A stretch of DNA of 64,000 nt from Roseivirga sp. E12. Its GTDB lineage: Bacteria; Bacteroidota; Bacteroidia; Cytophagales; Cyclobacteriaceae. How positions within the stretch are numbered: the first letter of the stretch is position 1; each line of letters begins with the position of its first letter. This document shows positions 36,328 through 46,388 of this stretch, in pieces. The notes under the pieces are model-generated. The model ran no database searches. It had not been told where the DNA came from and saw only the letters and a program-made list of their open reading frames with translations. The stretch spans positions 1 through 64,000 of the forward strand of contig NZ_JAGFMD010000008.1 of the NCBI RefSeq assembly GCF_017592825.1, given 5' to 3'. Both the position numbers and the translations under genes were made by a program.

Positions 36328-36690
36328 CTATTTGTGACGGATCATGGTTATTCGAGATTGCTTCACCTGCCCGCCTACAGGAGGATTCTTCTTAGCAACA
36401 GAAATCTCAATGGAAGAGATGTCATGGAAAGCTTCAAAAAGCCTATCCAGAATTCTTTGTGCCACACGTTCCAGAAGTTTCGTGGGGACGGCCATCTCCT
36501 CTTTGGTGATGGCATAGATGGTTTCATAATTGACTGTACCGTCAAGGTCATCATGTTCTGAAGCTATCGTGAAGTTGGTGGTGACATGAACATCAACCAC
36601 AAATTCATTTCCTTTCTCCCTTTCCTCCTCATAAAAACCATGAAAGGCATAGAATTCCATGCCTTCCAGTGAAACAATATCTTTGTTCAT
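36328..36690 (-). CDS. folB: Dihydroneopterin aldolase
   Basis: A 120-residue FolB. YAFHGFYEEEREKG contains the pterin-contacting Glu22, VDVHV and NYETIY follow, and the catalytic lysine is in SVAKKNPPVGG. It cleaves dihydroneopterin to 6-hydroxymethyl-dihydropterin in folate synthesis. The open frame extends upstream into the DivIVA gene with a meaningless basic stretch; the true start is ATG 36690, one base after the DivIVA stop. Confidence 0.9.
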   Translation of the reverse strand: MNKDIVSLEGMEFYAFHGFYEEEREKGNEFVVDVHVTTNFTIASEHDDLDGTVNYETIYAITKEEMAVPTKLLERVAQRILDRLFEAFHDISSIEISVAKKNPPVGGQVKQSRITMIRHK

Positions 36691-36691
36691 T

Positions 36692-37576
36692 TTACTCGAA
36701 CTTATCGAAGAAGGAACTCTTCTCTTTATCTTCTTCTGTGGTCGCCTCAGCTTGTGGCTCTTCTTCAGGGGTTTCAGTCTTCGGCTCTTCTTCGGCTTGC
36801 GGTGCTTCCTCAACTACTTCGGAAACAGGTTCCTCAACAGGCTCTTCAGAAATCACCTCTTCTACTTCGGGTGATGCTTCAGCAATTGGCTCAGTTTGAA
36901 CTTCATTAGCCGTAGCATCGACCATTTCGTCAATACTCTCTTCGGCAGCTTTCTGCTCGTTTTCAACTAGAATACTTTCAACATCAACAGGTTTAGAGGT
37001 ATTGTCATTTACTTCTCGGCCTAAGTCCCGTGCTTTCTTTAAATGAGGTTTAATGTCGCTGGGGAAATCTTGGTGCCTTTCAATTTTACCCAAAATGTCC
37101 TCTGCAAGAAGTTTAAGATCAGACATGAGAGATGATTTACTCGCATCCATGCTTCTAAAGACCTGCTCTAGTTGACGAATTTCGTCTTCCATATCGTCAA
37201 TGATAATCCTAGACTTATTTTCAGCTTCTTCAATAATAGACTTAGCCCTGGACTTAGCTTCACTCATTAAAGCATCCGCTCTCATCTCGGTCTCTTTCAT
37301 ATGAAGTTCGGCTGTTTTAGTTGCCTGCTCCACCATGTTGGCACCCGTATCTTCGGCTGTCTTGAGTGTTTTGAACAGGGAGTTCTCCACCTCACGTAAT
37401 TTCTTCACTTCATTTTCTGAAGCTTCGAGTTTATACTTTAGCTCTTTGTTTTGGTCATAGAGTCTTTCCCATTCAATGGAAAGTGAGTTCAAAAATGCGC
37501 TGACCTCATCTTTGTCATAACCACGAAAGGCTTTTTCGAATTCTTTTTGCCTTATCTCAAGCGGTGTAATGTTCAT
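36692..37576 (-). CDS. DivIVA-domain coiled-coil protein with acidic tail
   Basis: A 294-residue protein. Residues 1-30 (ITPLEIRQKEF, FRGYDKDEVSAFL) are the DivIVA N-terminal domain; a long coiled coil follows to about 190, and the C-terminal 90 residues are rich in Glu, Pro and Ala (EEPVEEPVSEVVEE) and likely disordered. DivIVA proteins sense membrane curvature in Gram-positives and organise poles or septa; in Bacteroidota the role is not established. It is followed by folB with a 1-bp gap and preceded by the WD40 gene. Confidence 0.85.
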   Translation of the reverse strand: MNITPLEIRQKEFEKAFRGYDKDEVSAFLNSLSIEWERLYDQNKELKYKLEASENEVKKLREVENSLFKTLKTAEDTGANMVEQATKTAELHMKETEMRADALMSEAKSRAKSIIEEAENKSRIIIDDMEDEIRQLEQVFRSMDASKSSLMSDLKLLAEDILGKIERHQDFPSDIKPHLKKARDLGREVNDNTSKPVDVESILVENEQKAAEESIDEMVDATANEVQTEPIAEASPEVEEVISEEPVEEPVSEVVEEAPQAEEEPKTETPEEEPQAEATTEEDKEKSSFFDKFE

Positions 37577-37588
37577 ACTTACCGAAAA

Positions 37589-38500
37589 TTAAAATTTGAT
37601 ATCCCAGATTGATATACTCCGGTCGTCACTGGCCGACAATAACAGGTTGTTGAAGTTTGTCCAAAGCACCTTATTGATTGAGGTACCATGGCCTGCGTGT
37701 CTTGCCTTATCTATGACTTTCAGGAGTTGGAAAGTCTCGGCATCCCAGACCTTTATGGACTTGTCCATGCTACAAGTTACAAAATGTTTGCCATCAGGGC
37801 TAAAAACCAAATGGTTAATTGCAAACATATGGGCCACTATGGACTCATGTAATTCATAACCTTTTTGAGTATCCCAGATTTTTAAGTGAGCGTCACGGCT
37901 TCCACTGATTAAGTAACGCTGATCGGGTGAATATTGTACAGTGAAAACCGATATTTTATGTGCCTCGAATTCCTTGACCAAACTGAAGTCAATTAGGCTA
38001 TAGATACGGATATAATTATCGCTAAAGCCCACCGTCAGGTGTCCTAAATCTTCTGAAATGGCAATGGTTCTGGCACTTTTCTCTGATGCCTGAATGACAT
38101 GAATGGTTTCTAGCGTGGTGATATCAAGTATATGCACTTCACCATTTGCTAAGGCAGCAAATATTCGATCCTTGATTACTTTGACGTCAAAAATGGCGCT
38201 GGTGCCTAAACTGATCGACCCTACCTCTTCTTTTTTAGCAAGGTCGACCAGATGGATACCATCAAAATTTTGACCTATCACAAGCACATTTCTTTCTGCA
38301 TAATAAAAGAGGGCATAAACCGAACTCGGTACCTTCACTATCATGCGACCATTATCCATTTCATTGAGATCCCAAAGTGCCACAACACCATCGCCTCCTG
38401 ACGAGAAAAACTGGTTGGTTTCGGGGCCTTTTTCAAGTGTATAAACACAGTCAGAGTGCCCTCCTACGGTATTTACTTTATTGACTTCGATTTTAGGCAT
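37589..38500 (-). CDS. WD40-repeat beta-propeller protein
   Basis: A 303-residue cytoplasmic protein made of about seven WD40 repeats (GHSDCVYTL, VALWDLNEMD, LISGSRDAHLKIWDT, FVTCSMDKSIKVWDA, LLSASDDRSISIWDI). These act as protein-binding platforms. No signal peptide. ATG 38500 is preferred over the TTG just before it. The 12-bp gap to the DivIVA gene suggests a leftward transcript WD40-DivIVA-folB. Confidence 0.88.
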   Translation of the reverse strand: MPKIEVNKVNTVGGHSDCVYTLEKGPETNQFFSSGGDGVVALWDLNEMDNGRMIVKVPSSVYALFYYAERNVLVIGQNFDGIHLVDLAKKEEVGSISLGTSAIFDVKVIKDRIFAALANGEVHILDITTLETIHVIQASEKSARTIAISEDLGHLTVGFSDNYIRIYSLIDFSLVKEFEAHKISVFTVQYSPDQRYLISGSRDAHLKIWDTQKGYELHESIVAHMFAINHLVFSPDGKHFVTCSMDKSIKVWDAETFQLLKVIDKARHAGHGTSINKVLWTNFNNLLLSASDDRSISIWDIKF

Positions 38501-38571
38501 CAATGAAAAAGCTAGTATCTTCGATTTGAGGTAAAATTAGTCAATCAATAACCAGCATTCATTAATTATTC

Positions 38572-39195
38572 ATGCCAATTGCTCACAAATCTTCGATCAC
38601 TCCTGAAGTCGCATACATTGTGTGGAGCATCACTGAAACAGAAGATGAATTACTTCAACATTTGAACCTGAATGATGAAGAATTTGATGATTTGAATACT
38701 GTCAAGGCTCCTTCAAAACGACTAGAGTGGCTGGGCGCCAGAACGGCACTAAAACACTTGGTGAATGAACATGGTCAATTTTACATCTATAAGGACGAGT
38801 TTGGAAAACCTCATCTAAAGGAAACAAGCATTGGTATTTCGATGTCACATGCGCGGGGCTTTGGTGCAGCGGCAATCAATTTAAAAGGAGAAGTAGGGAT
38901 AGATATAGAAACTGAAAGAGCACAAATCCACCGGATTGCACATAAGTTCTTACATCCTTCTGAAGAGGCCTGGGCCAAAGGACATGGAGAAAAGCTCACT
39001 AAAATCTGGTCTGCAAAAGAGGCCCTCTATAAACTTCATGGTAGAACTCAACTCACCTTTGCCGAACAACTCATCGTTTCAGATTTTTCGAATGACAATC
39101 AGGTGATTGGTCAAATTCTAGAAAATGGTATTACTGAAGATTACAAGCTGATCTATGATCACTTAAGTCCTATACATCTCTGCTGCGCCTATTAA
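38572..39195 (+). CDS. 4'-phosphopantetheinyl transferase (Sfp type)
   Basis: A 207-residue transferase that activates carrier proteins by attaching the phosphopantetheine arm of CoA. The Mg-binding GIDIETE motif and WSAKEALYKLHG motif of the Sfp/AcpT superfamily are both present, as is SMSHARGFGAA. No polyketide or non-ribosomal peptide genes are near, so fatty-acid ACP is the likely target. Divergent from the WD40 gene. Confidence 0.88.
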   Translation: MPIAHKSSITPEVAYIVWSITETEDELLQHLNLNDEEFDDLNTVKAPSKRLEWLGARTALKHLVNEHGQFYIYKDEFGKPHLKETSIGISMSHARGFGAAAINLKGEVGIDIETERAQIHRIAHKFLHPSEEAWAKGHGEKLTKIWSAKEALYKLHGRTQLTFAEQLIVSDFSNDNQVIGQILENGITEDYKLIYDHLSPIHLCCAY

Positions 39196-39197
39196 AT

Positions 39198-40058
39198 CTA
39201 TTCGACTCCTTTTTCAACAATGTTTAGTAACAACCTGATCTCTTCTACCCTTTCAGTATGCCCCAGCTTTTCATGAGAATTGATTAGGTTTCTTAGCATA
39301 CGCGCCACAATATCTACATGTGAACAAGGTTCATAAAACCGATCGTTGGGTGAGAGTTTAAGATTGGCAATGTATTCGTCAACTTCTTTCTTAGAAAATA
39401 CTAGTCCCCGATTGAATGCATTGATGTAAAACTGGACTTCGTCCTGCTTGTACGTCATCACAAAGAGATTGGGCAAGTTGACCCCAAACACTGGCATCTT
39501 TAGCTTCTGGGCCACCAGCATATAGACAATGCAAAGCGATATAGGGTTACCTTTCTTCGTCTGCAGCACCACGCTCAGCATAGAATTTCCAGGGGAATGG
39601 AAGTTTTTCGTGTTAGCACCAAAGTGGAGCTTTCCAAAGAGCACCGAATTAAGAATCTTGATTTGATCTACAGGATGAATATCGGCCTTGAACTCAAGCC
39701 AAGCTTCGTAGTATAGCTGCTCAAGTTCTTTACTCAGTTGTTCGTATTCAAGGTCTGGGTACTGGTAAGTATTCACAAGCCATACCCCTTCCAAAAGATC
39801 CTTGCCGCCATTAATTCTCCAGGCATAAAGCTTCTCTTTAAGCAACTCAAACTGAAGATTGTGTACTAAGTCTTCTATCCGTTTCTGCACCACTGGGTTG
39901 AAGCTGTTCTCCCATTCAAATTCTAAATAGGGAATGATATAGGTACCCATCTCTTTGATCTTGTCTTCGATGTGTTGAACGATTTCGAAATCGTCATCAT
40001 CGAGCAACGAAACCATTGCCTTGAGTTCTTTATTATTCAGGTGTTCTTTCTCTGACAT
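39198..40058 (-). CDS. Transglutaminase-like SirB1-type protein
   Basis: A 286-residue protein with the Transglut_core2 (SirB1-like) region at about 135-230: FHSPGNSMLSVVLQTKKGN, PISLCIVYM (candidate Cys nucleophile) and LPNLFVMTY where family members have PGHF. The expected histidine is replaced by Asn-Leu-Phe, so activity is uncertain. The N-terminal 120 residues are helical. Two bases separate it from the carboxylase gene upstream. Confidence 0.75.
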   Translation of the reverse strand: MSEKEHLNNKELKAMVSLLDDDDFEIVQHIEDKIKEMGTYIIPYLEFEWENSFNPVVQKRIEDLVHNLQFELLKEKLYAWRINGGKDLLEGVWLVNTYQYPDLEYEQLSKELEQLYYEAWLEFKADIHPVDQIKILNSVLFGKLHFGANTKNFHSPGNSMLSVVLQTKKGNPISLCIVYMLVAQKLKMPVFGVNLPNLFVMTYKQDEVQFYINAFNRGLVFSKKEVDEYIANLKLSPNDRFYEPCSHVDIVARMLRNLINSHEKLGHTERVEEIRLLLNIVEKGVE

Positions 40059-40060
40059 AC

Positions 40061-41689
40061 TTAGGTCTGGATCACGCCAACATTGAACTTCTCAGTTATT
40101 GGGGCCTGATTGGCCACTTCAATACCTTTTGAAATTACTGTTCTCGTCTCCAGAGGGTTTATAATCCCGTCCACCCACAACCTGGATGCAGCATAGTACG
40201 GGCTCATTTGTTCATTATAGCTGGCAGTGATATCGTCCAGCAGCTTTTTCTCATCTTCTGCAGAAATCTCCTTGCCTTGGGCTTTTAGAGTGGATACTTT
40301 AATTTGGAGCAATGTCTTAGCTGCAGATGCTCCACTCATTACTGCAATTTGCGCGGTAGGCCATGCATAGATAAGTCTCGGGTCATAGGCCTTACCACAC
40401 ATGGCGTAATTGCCTGCCCCGAAGGAGTTACCTGTAATGATCGTAAACTTCGGCACAACTGAATTGGCCATGGCGTTCACCATTTTTGCACCATCCTTAA
40501 TGATACCGCCATGCTCGGCACGACTACCCACCATAAAACCACTTACATCTTGCAAGAAAACCAATGGTATTTTTCGCTGGTTACAGTTCATAATGAAACG
40601 AGCTGATTTGTCAGCCGAATCCGAATAGATGACTCCGCCCATTTGCATTTCACCTTTCTTGGACTTGACAACTATGCGTTGGTTAGCAACAATGCCTACA
40701 GCCCAACCATCTACCCGGGCATAACCACAAACAATCGTCTGACCGTATTTCTCTTTATACTCATCGAATTCAGAGTCATCTACAAAGCGCGTAATGATGT
40801 CTCGCACATCATAAGGCTTTGTCCTATCCAGTGGCATCAGGCCAAGAATATCCTTCGGATCAAGTTTCGGGACTTTAGACTCCACCCTGTCGAAACCAGC
40901 CTTTTCGAAAGCTCCTATTTTATCAAAAATGCTCTTGATATAGTCAAGGCAAGCTTGATCATTAGGAAACTTATTATCGGTGACTCCAGAGATTTCACAG
41001 TGTGTGGTAGCACCTCCCAGAGTTTCATTATCTATATCCTCCCCAATGGCAGCCTTCACAAGATAAGAGCCAGCTAAAAAGATAGAACCCGTCTTATCTA
41101 CAATGGCAGCCTCATCACTCATGATAGGCAAGTAGGCACCTCCGGCAACGCAACTTCCCATGATCGCGGCTACTTGTATAATGCCCATAGAAGTCATCTT
41201 AGCATTGTTGCGAAATTGTCTTCCAAAGTGCTCTTTGTCAGGGAAAATTTCGTCTTGCATTGGCAGGAAAACTCCAGCACTATCAACAAGATAGATGATA
41301 GGCAACCGATTCTCCATAGCCACCTCTTGGGCACGCATATTCTTTTTGGCCGTGATTGGAAACCATGCACCTGCTTTAACAGTGGCATCATTGGCCACAA
41401 TGACGCATGACCTTCCTTTCACTTTACCGATCCCGGTAACAACTCCGCCTGAAGGACAACCGCCATATTCTTTGTACATGCCGTCTCCGACAAAAGCGCC
41501 TATTTCCAGAAAGTCTTCAGGATTATCTATTAGATAGTCAATACGTTCGCGGGCAGTGAGCTTCCCTTTTTCATGTTGCTTAGCAATTTTCTTCTCACCT
41601 CCACCCAGTTCGACTTTTTTGAGCTTTGTATCTAACTGAAAAATCAGTTGTTGTAATTCGTCTTGATTCTTATTGAATTCAATATCCAT
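40061..41689 (-). CDS. Acyl-CoA carboxylase, carboxyltransferase (beta) subunit, methylcrotonyl-CoA-like
   Basis: A 542-residue biotin-dependent carboxyltransferase with both crotonase-like lobes. LTARERIDYLID, VDSAGVFLPMQDEIFP, SCVAGGAYLPIM, GGATTHCEISGVTDN and the acyl-binding GNSFGAGNYAMCG are visible. The LPMQDE and NNAKMTSMG segments are those of 3-methylcrotonyl-CoA/geranyl-CoA carboxylases rather than PccB. The partner biotin carboxylase subunit is not in the window. It would serve leucine breakdown. Confidence 0.86.
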   Translation of the reverse strand: MDIEFNKNQDELQQLIFQLDTKLKKVELGGGEKKIAKQHEKGKLTARERIDYLIDNPEDFLEIGAFVGDGMYKEYGGCPSGGVVTGIGKVKGRSCVIVANDATVKAGAWFPITAKKNMRAQEVAMENRLPIIYLVDSAGVFLPMQDEIFPDKEHFGRQFRNNAKMTSMGIIQVAAIMGSCVAGGAYLPIMSDEAAIVDKTGSIFLAGSYLVKAAIGEDIDNETLGGATTHCEISGVTDNKFPNDQACLDYIKSIFDKIGAFEKAGFDRVESKVPKLDPKDILGLMPLDRTKPYDVRDIITRFVDDSEFDEYKEKYGQTIVCGYARVDGWAVGIVANQRIVVKSKKGEMQMGGVIYSDSADKSARFIMNCNQRKIPLVFLQDVSGFMVGSRAEHGGIIKDGAKMVNAMANSVVPKFTIITGNSFGAGNYAMCGKAYDPRLIYAWPTAQIAVMSGASAAKTLLQIKVSTLKAQGKEISAEDEKKLLDDITASYNEQMSPYYAASRLWVDGIINPLETRTVISKGIEVANQAPITEKFNVGVIQT

Positions 41690-41765
41690 TAAGTCTTATT
41701 TATGCCAATTGAACTGGCAATTCCTCATAGTTTACTTGTGACTAAAATTAGACCCTAGAAGCGGA

Positions 41766-41783
41766 CTTTTCAAGCTTGAAAAG
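41766..41783. repeat. Perfect 18-bp palindrome after the mlaD-like stop
   Basis: CTTTTCAAGCTTGAAAAG lies directly after the stop of the leftward MCE gene. It could fold into a weak hairpin at the transcript 3' end, but no U-tract follows. Confidence 0.4.
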
Positions 41784-41784
41784 C

Positions 41785-42759
41785 CTATCGGTTCTTTTTC
41801 TTTTTGTCAGCAGTGCTTCTTCCATCTGCAGGTGGGCGATTCTTTCTGCCGAATACAGAGAAGTGCATATAGCGCTTAGGATTGTATCTCAAATCGATAA
41901 ACAGACTGTCTAAATCGGCCATACTTTGGGTCAGGGTATTATAGAGTGAATCGTCAGACATCAACTTACCAAATGTGCCTTCATTAGAATTCAATTTCTC
42001 TAAGAAAGAACGTGTGCCCAGTAACAATGAATCCATACTTACCAACCGTGATTCTATATCAACAGCATTTAACTTTTCTCCCAACTTAGTATACTCATCT
42101 GTCAATGGTTTTAAACCGCTCATTGCGTAAGTAATGGAGTCGGTTAACCAAGTGATACGATTTTCCACAAGGTCCAGGGAGCCCTCAAGCCTTCCAGTTA
42201 AGTTCTTTACATTCTCGGAAGCAGCAGTAAAGTTGTCTATCGCTTTTCCAATGCTATCTGATTTTTCAACGAATGGTTCAAGCACATCATTAATTTTATT
42301 GACAAGTGCTGAAAGTGAATTTGCTGCTGAAAGGCCTTCCTCGGTCAGTAGTTCTGTAATTCCACCATCTATATCACTAATCAATGTCTCGAATGGTTCG
42401 AGTACACGTGTGCCTGGGTTCATTACAAGTTTAATCTCTATTCCTCCTAGAAAATCCGGTTTTGTCAATCTTGCGATGGTACTATCTGTCAGATTGATTG
42501 TATTGTCAATCGCTAGGGTAACAAGAATTTTGTTATAACTCTCATCGCTGAAACCTCTGTCGATCACGCTCCCCACATCAAGTCCATTGAGAATGACTCT
42601 ATCTCCTTTTTTTAGTCCACTTACATTTTCATACTCAACATAGTAAGTAGTCAATGGAGAAAATACATCGAGCCCTCTCAAATAATTAAAGCCAATATAT
42701 AGCGCACAAGCTGTTAGCACTACAAATAACCCCACCTTGAATTCTTTACCTCTTGCCAC
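41785..42759 (-). CDS. MCE/MlaD-family lipid transport protein
   Basis: A 324-residue protein with an N-terminal membrane helix (about 8-26) and one MCE domain (about 35-115: YYVEYENVSGLKKGDRVILNG, GGIEIKL). The rest is helical with coiled-coil tendency and ends in a basic KKKKNR tail. MlaD-like proteins form hexameric lipid channels in the envelope, powered by MlaFE, which are not encoded here. Start is GTG 42759, four bases after the amidase stop, so the two are co-transcribed. Confidence 0.85.
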   Translation of the reverse strand: MARGKEFKVGLFVVLTACALYIGFNYLRGLDVFSPLTTYYVEYENVSGLKKGDRVILNGLDVGSVIDRGFSDESYNKILVTLAIDNTINLTDSTIARLTKPDFLGGIEIKLVMNPGTRVLEPFETLISDIDGGITELLTEEGLSAANSLSALVNKINDVLEPFVEKSDSIGKAIDNFTAASENVKNLTGRLEGSLDLVENRITWLTDSITYAMSGLKPLTDEYTKLGEKLNAVDIESRLVSMDSLLLGTRSFLEKLNSNEGTFGKLMSDDSLYNTLTQSMADLDSLFIDLRYNPKRYMHFSVFGRKNRPPADGRSTADKKKKNR

Positions 42760-42763
42760 TTGC

Positions 42764-43561
42764 TTAGTTTCCTGTTGACTCTAAATATTCAAAATAATCT
42801 CTAATTGCCCTAAAAACAGCAGATGCTAAATAGTCCTGTACCTCAGGGTTTCCCAAGTCTTTTTCTTCTTTAGGGTTCGTAAGATAGCCTAATTCCACCA
42901 AAACACTAGGCATATAGGTACTCCAGAGCACCCAAAGACTAGATTGCTTTACGCCTCGGCTTTTCCTTCCTGCCCTTTTTTTAAACTGTTCATCAATATT
43001 TGAGGCCAGTATAATACTGTTCTCTTGATAGGCCTCTTGCTGAATTGAAAACATGATATCTACTTCAGGGGCATTTGGATCAAACCCTTGATAAATCTCT
43101 TCGTAGTTGTCCTCAAGCAAGATTACAGAGTTTTCACGCTTAGCTACTTCGAAATTCCGCCCTTCATTTTTAGTACCCATTACAAAGACTTCCGTTCCCG
43201 AAACAGACTCATAACCTGGGTTCATTGCATTGGCATGAATAGAAACGAACAAATCAGCCTCTGCATCATTGGCCATGATGGCACGAACTTTGGGGTGACT
43301 GTACTCATCATTTTTACGTGTATAAATAACCTCAATGTTATCTGTAAGTGTTTCTAGGTATTTACCAACCAGTAAGGTTACAGGCAGCACAACGTCCTTT
43401 TCTTTAAGGTTCTTTCCACGAGTACCTGGGTCTTTACCACCATGCCCTGCATCAAGTACAACCTTATATTTTTTCTTACTTCCGCCATTTGGATTCTGCA
43501 TGGCATTGACTTGCAAGCAAGAAATAATCAGAAAGATGACCAGAAGGCTATAATTTTTCAC
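42764..43561 (-). CDS. N-acetylmuramoyl-L-alanine amidase (Amidase_3)
   Basis: An exported zinc amidase of about 265 residues. After a signal peptide (GTG start 43561; KNYSLLVIFLIISCLQVNA) the catalytic domain shows VVLDAGHGGKDPG (zinc His), IHANA and VLVELGYLTNPKEE (catalytic Glu). It cleaves the stem peptide from glycan strands in cell division or recycling. The frame runs further upstream to 43693, but that would overlap the lptD coding region antisense and bury the signal peptide. It leads into mlaD-like with a 4-bp gap. Confidence 0.86.
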   Translation of the reverse strand: MKNYSLLVIFLIISCLQVNAMQNPNGGSKKKYKVVLDAGHGGKDPGTRGKNLKEKDVVLPVTLLVGKYLETLTDNIEVIYTRKNDEYSHPKVRAIMANDAEADLFVSIHANAMNPGYESVSGTEVFVMGTKNEGRNFEVAKRENSVILLEDNYEEIYQGFDPNAPEVDIMFSIQQEAYQENSIILASNIDEQFKKRAGRKSRGVKQSSLWVLWSTYMPSVLVELGYLTNPKEEKDLGNPEVQDYLASAVFRAIRDYFEYLESTGN

Positions 43562-43637
43562 TTTGATGCGAATGAACCGATCGATTAAAATAACTTTACG
43601 CAAAAATCTTAAAATTTCCGAAAAACCGAAAAATAGC

Positions 43638-46388
43638 GTGTTTTCAAAACGGATTATATTTTTTTCGTTCTGTTTCTTCATTTTAGTTTTCAATGTGAAG
43701 GCACAAGTGAATGCCGTAAAACTAGATTCGCTTAATACCCTTCAAAATCGTACCAATTCTTTAAATACTGAATTGGCCCTAGAGAATGATACCCTTCCGG
43801 GCATCCAAGATTCAGCGAAGGTAGTCGTCAATGGCATTGAAACAACAATTAAATATTTCGCCAAAGACTCAATCATCACCAAGACTCAATCTAACATCAC
43901 CTATCTCTATGGTGATGCTAAAATTGAATATGGAGCGATTAACCTAAGAGCTGAACAAATCATTATCGATCGAAATACTAACGAATTGACTGCCCGTGGA
44001 GTTCAAGATTCTACAGGTTTATGGAAAGGAAGGCCGATTTTTAAAGATCCGGGAGGTGTTTACGAAACTGAAGAGATTCGCTACAATTTCGAAACACAGC
44101 GCGCCAGGATCAAGGGCGTGGCTACAGAACAGCCTGATGGGCAGCTCACTGGAGATATTATCAAAAGAAATGCCGATCAGTCCGCCTATATATCCGAGGG
44201 TAAATATATTCCCTGTCTGGATGATCCAAATGCAACAACTTATATCAAAGCAAAGAAGATAAAGGTGATTCCTGGAAAGAGTGTTATCACAGGACCATTC
44301 CTGCTCTATGTAGGAGATATCCCCACACCATTGGGTTTACCCTTTGGCTTTTTCCCAGACACGAATGAGTCTAACCTCTCTGGTATTTTATTTCCAAAAT
44401 ATGGTGATGAGCAGCGAAGGGGTCTTTTTCTAAGAGAAGGCGGCTGGTATCAAGCTTGGAACGAGAAGATTCATACCGCCATTACCGGAGATATCTACTC
44501 AAAAGGTAGTTGGGGTCTCAAACTAAGAACAGCTTACAACAATAGATATAAGTACAGTGGATCGTTGGACATCACATATAATCGGAACAGAACACCCGAG
44601 ACAGACGAAGTGCCACTTGATTCGAGAGATTTTTGGATATCATGGTCGCACAGACCGGATTCTAAAGGTCGGAATTCAAACTTCTCTGCCAGTGTAACAG
44701 CTGGAACTAGTACGTTCAACCAAAACAACCTTTCGACTGTCAACTTTCAAAACAACGTTCGTTCAGAGTTTAGGTCGAATGTGAATTTTAGTGGTGTCAT
44801 TCCTCGTTCTCCTTTTAGTTATGCCATTAGTGGTAGGCACAATCAAAATGTGCAAACTGGGGTCGTAGATATTTCTTTGCCAGAATTCTCGCTGACCATG
44901 AATCGGGTAACTCCATTTAAAAGAGCAAAAGGTGAAATACTTAAAAGGTTGAATTTGGGTTGGCGTTTTAATGCTTCCAACCGTGTTACCAACGTTGTTC
45001 AACCTGGAACAGCCGGCTTCAACATTGCCAATAAAGCCGTTACCACGGATACAATAGCCGTTACTTTCGGCAGTCTTTCTGAGCTGCTTGACAATGCGAA
45101 AAATGGAGCACGTCATAATTTCGACTTATCTACTTCTTTCTCCTTCTTGGACAACTTGACTTTCACCCCATCTTTCAATGTGGAAGAACTCTGGTACCTA
45201 GAAGAACTTAACTATGAATTTCTACCGGATGAAAATGCGGTAAGGATCGATACGCTCAATGGATTTAGCCGCGCTATGACATATAGCACTAGCATGGGTT
45301 TATCTACTCAGATCTATGGAATGTTTCCTTTCAAAGAAGGAAAAAAGATAGAGGCCATCCGGCACATAATGACTCCGACCATTTCATTTACTTATAGACC
45401 AGACTTTAGCGATCCTAAGTTTGGCTACTACCAGACAGTTCAGACTGATACTACCGGAGCTGGTACTTTTAGACAGTTATCCATCTACGATGGCTTCCGC
45501 TTTGGGTCGCCCTCGCTTGGTGAGTCTGCGGCACTAAGTTTTGCAGTAAGCAACAAGCTTGAAATGAAAGTCAGGAGCGATACAGCTAAGTCGAGAAAAG
45601 TGACCATTCTTGACAACCTTTCTTTCACGGGTGGTTACAATTTTTTGGCTGACTCTTTTCAACTTTCCAATATCAATATCGCTGCACGAACGTCTCTTTT
45701 CGACAGAAAACTGAATATTATCATGAATGCCTCGCTCGACCCATACACCTATATAACAACTACCACTGAAGGTGTGAGTACAACAGAGAGGAGAGCGACT
45801 CTTGCGATTAAATCAGGACAGGGTCTAGGTCGATTGACGAGCGCCAGGTTTTCATTAAGTACCAACCTGAATTCAAGAGCAAACTCTTCAGGTAACCAGA
45901 GAAGCAATACGGCCATTGGAGGTGAGGGCTTGAACGCCTTGGGAGATTTTCCCGGAGAAGACCCCAATCAATTCGGAGCTCTGAACAACGGAGGTAATAG
46001 CATTTTGCCAGAATACTATTATGACCCTAACTCCTATGTTGACATCAATATCCCGTGGAACATCCGACTAAGCTATGACTATAGTTATCGTTGGTCAACC
46101 ACAGGCACAACAACGAGACAATCCGTGCGGGCCAATGGGCAATTGCAACTGACGCCTAAGTGGCAGGTAACCTATAACACGGGTTATGACTTTGATGCCA
46201 AAGACTTCGTGCAGACTTCGATAGGCCTTTATAGAGATTTGGGATGTTGGGAAATGAGGGCCAACTGGATTCCTTTTGGCACTTTCACCTCTTACACGAT
46301 AGATATTCAAATAAAAGCTTCTGCGCTTAAAGACCTTAAGATCAGTAGACGCAGAAGCCAGTTTGATACAAATATCTCAGCTAACTAG
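43638..46388 (+). CDS. lptD: Outer-membrane LPS-assembly protein LptD (Bacteroidota type)
   Basis: About 916 residues from the GTG at 43638, which gives a standard signal peptide ([22 protein letters not shown]); starts at 43563-43572 would add 22-25 basic residues in front. An N-terminal OstA/LptA-like beta-jellyroll (about 75-250: [21 protein letters not shown]) is followed by a large beta-barrel rich in aromatic-ended strands and a C-terminal Trp/Tyr-rich region. LptD inserts lipopolysaccharide into the outer leaflet. Its TAG interlocks with the lysS stop (shared CTAG). Confidence 0.88.
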   Translation: MFSKRIIFFSFCFFILVFNVKAQVNAVKLDSLNTLQNRTNSLNTELALENDTLPGIQDSAKVVVNGIETTIKYFAKDSIITKTQSNITYLYGDAKIEYGAINLRAEQIIIDRNTNELTARGVQDSTGLWKGRPIFKDPGGVYETEEIRYNFETQRARIKGVATEQPDGQLTGDIIKRNADQSAYISEGKYIPCLDDPNATTYIKAKKIKVIPGKSVITGPFLLYVGDIPTPLGLPFGFFPDTNESNLSGILFPKYGDEQRRGLFLREGGWYQAWNEKIHTAITGDIYSKGSWGLKLRTAYNNRYKYSGSLDITYNRNRTPETDEVPLDSRDFWISWSHRPDSKGRNSNFSASVTAGTSTFNQNNLSTVNFQNNVRSEFRSNVNFSGVIPRSPFSYAISGRHNQNVQTGVVDISLPEFSLTMNRVTPFKRAKGEILKRLNLGWRFNASNRVTNVVQPGTAGFNIANKAVTTDTIAVTFGSLSELLDNAKNGARHNFDLSTSFSFLDNLTFTPSFNVEELWYLEELNYEFLPDENAVRIDTLNGFSRAMTYSTSMGLSTQIYGMFPFKEGKKIEAIRHIMTPTISFTYRPDFSDPKFGYYQTVQTDTTGAGTFRQLSIYDGFRFGSPSLGESAALSFAVSNKLEMKVRSDTAKSRKVTILDNLSFTGGYNFLADSFQLSNINIAARTSLFDRKLNIIMNASLDPYTYITTTTEGVSTTERRATLAIKSGQGLGRLTSARFSLSTNLNSRANSSGNQRSNTAIGGEGLNALGDFPGEDPNQFGALNNGGNSILPEYYYDPNSYVDINIPWNIRLSYDYSYRWSTTGTTTRQSVRANGQLQLTPKWQVTYNTGYDFDAKDFVQTSIGLYRDLGCWEMRANWIPFGTFTSYTIDIQIKASALKDLKISRRRSQFDTNISAN

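Noticed and set aside
36691-36813. Upstream extension of the folB frame rich in Lys/Arg
   Set aside because: It is the out-of-frame reading of the Glu/Pro-rich DivIVA tail; the ATG at 36690 gives a normal FolB.
36659-36899. Plus-strand Ser/Gly- and Leu/Phe-rich frames opposite the DivIVA tail
   Set aside because: Low-complexity antisense shadows of the GAA/GCC-rich coding tail.
40643-41077. 144-codon open frame antisense to the acyl-CoA carboxylase
   Set aside because: Composition reflects the opposite strand coding; no recognisable domain or start context.
43562-43693. N-terminal extension of the amidase up to 43693
   Set aside because: Would overlap lptD antisense and place over 40 residues before the signal peptide.
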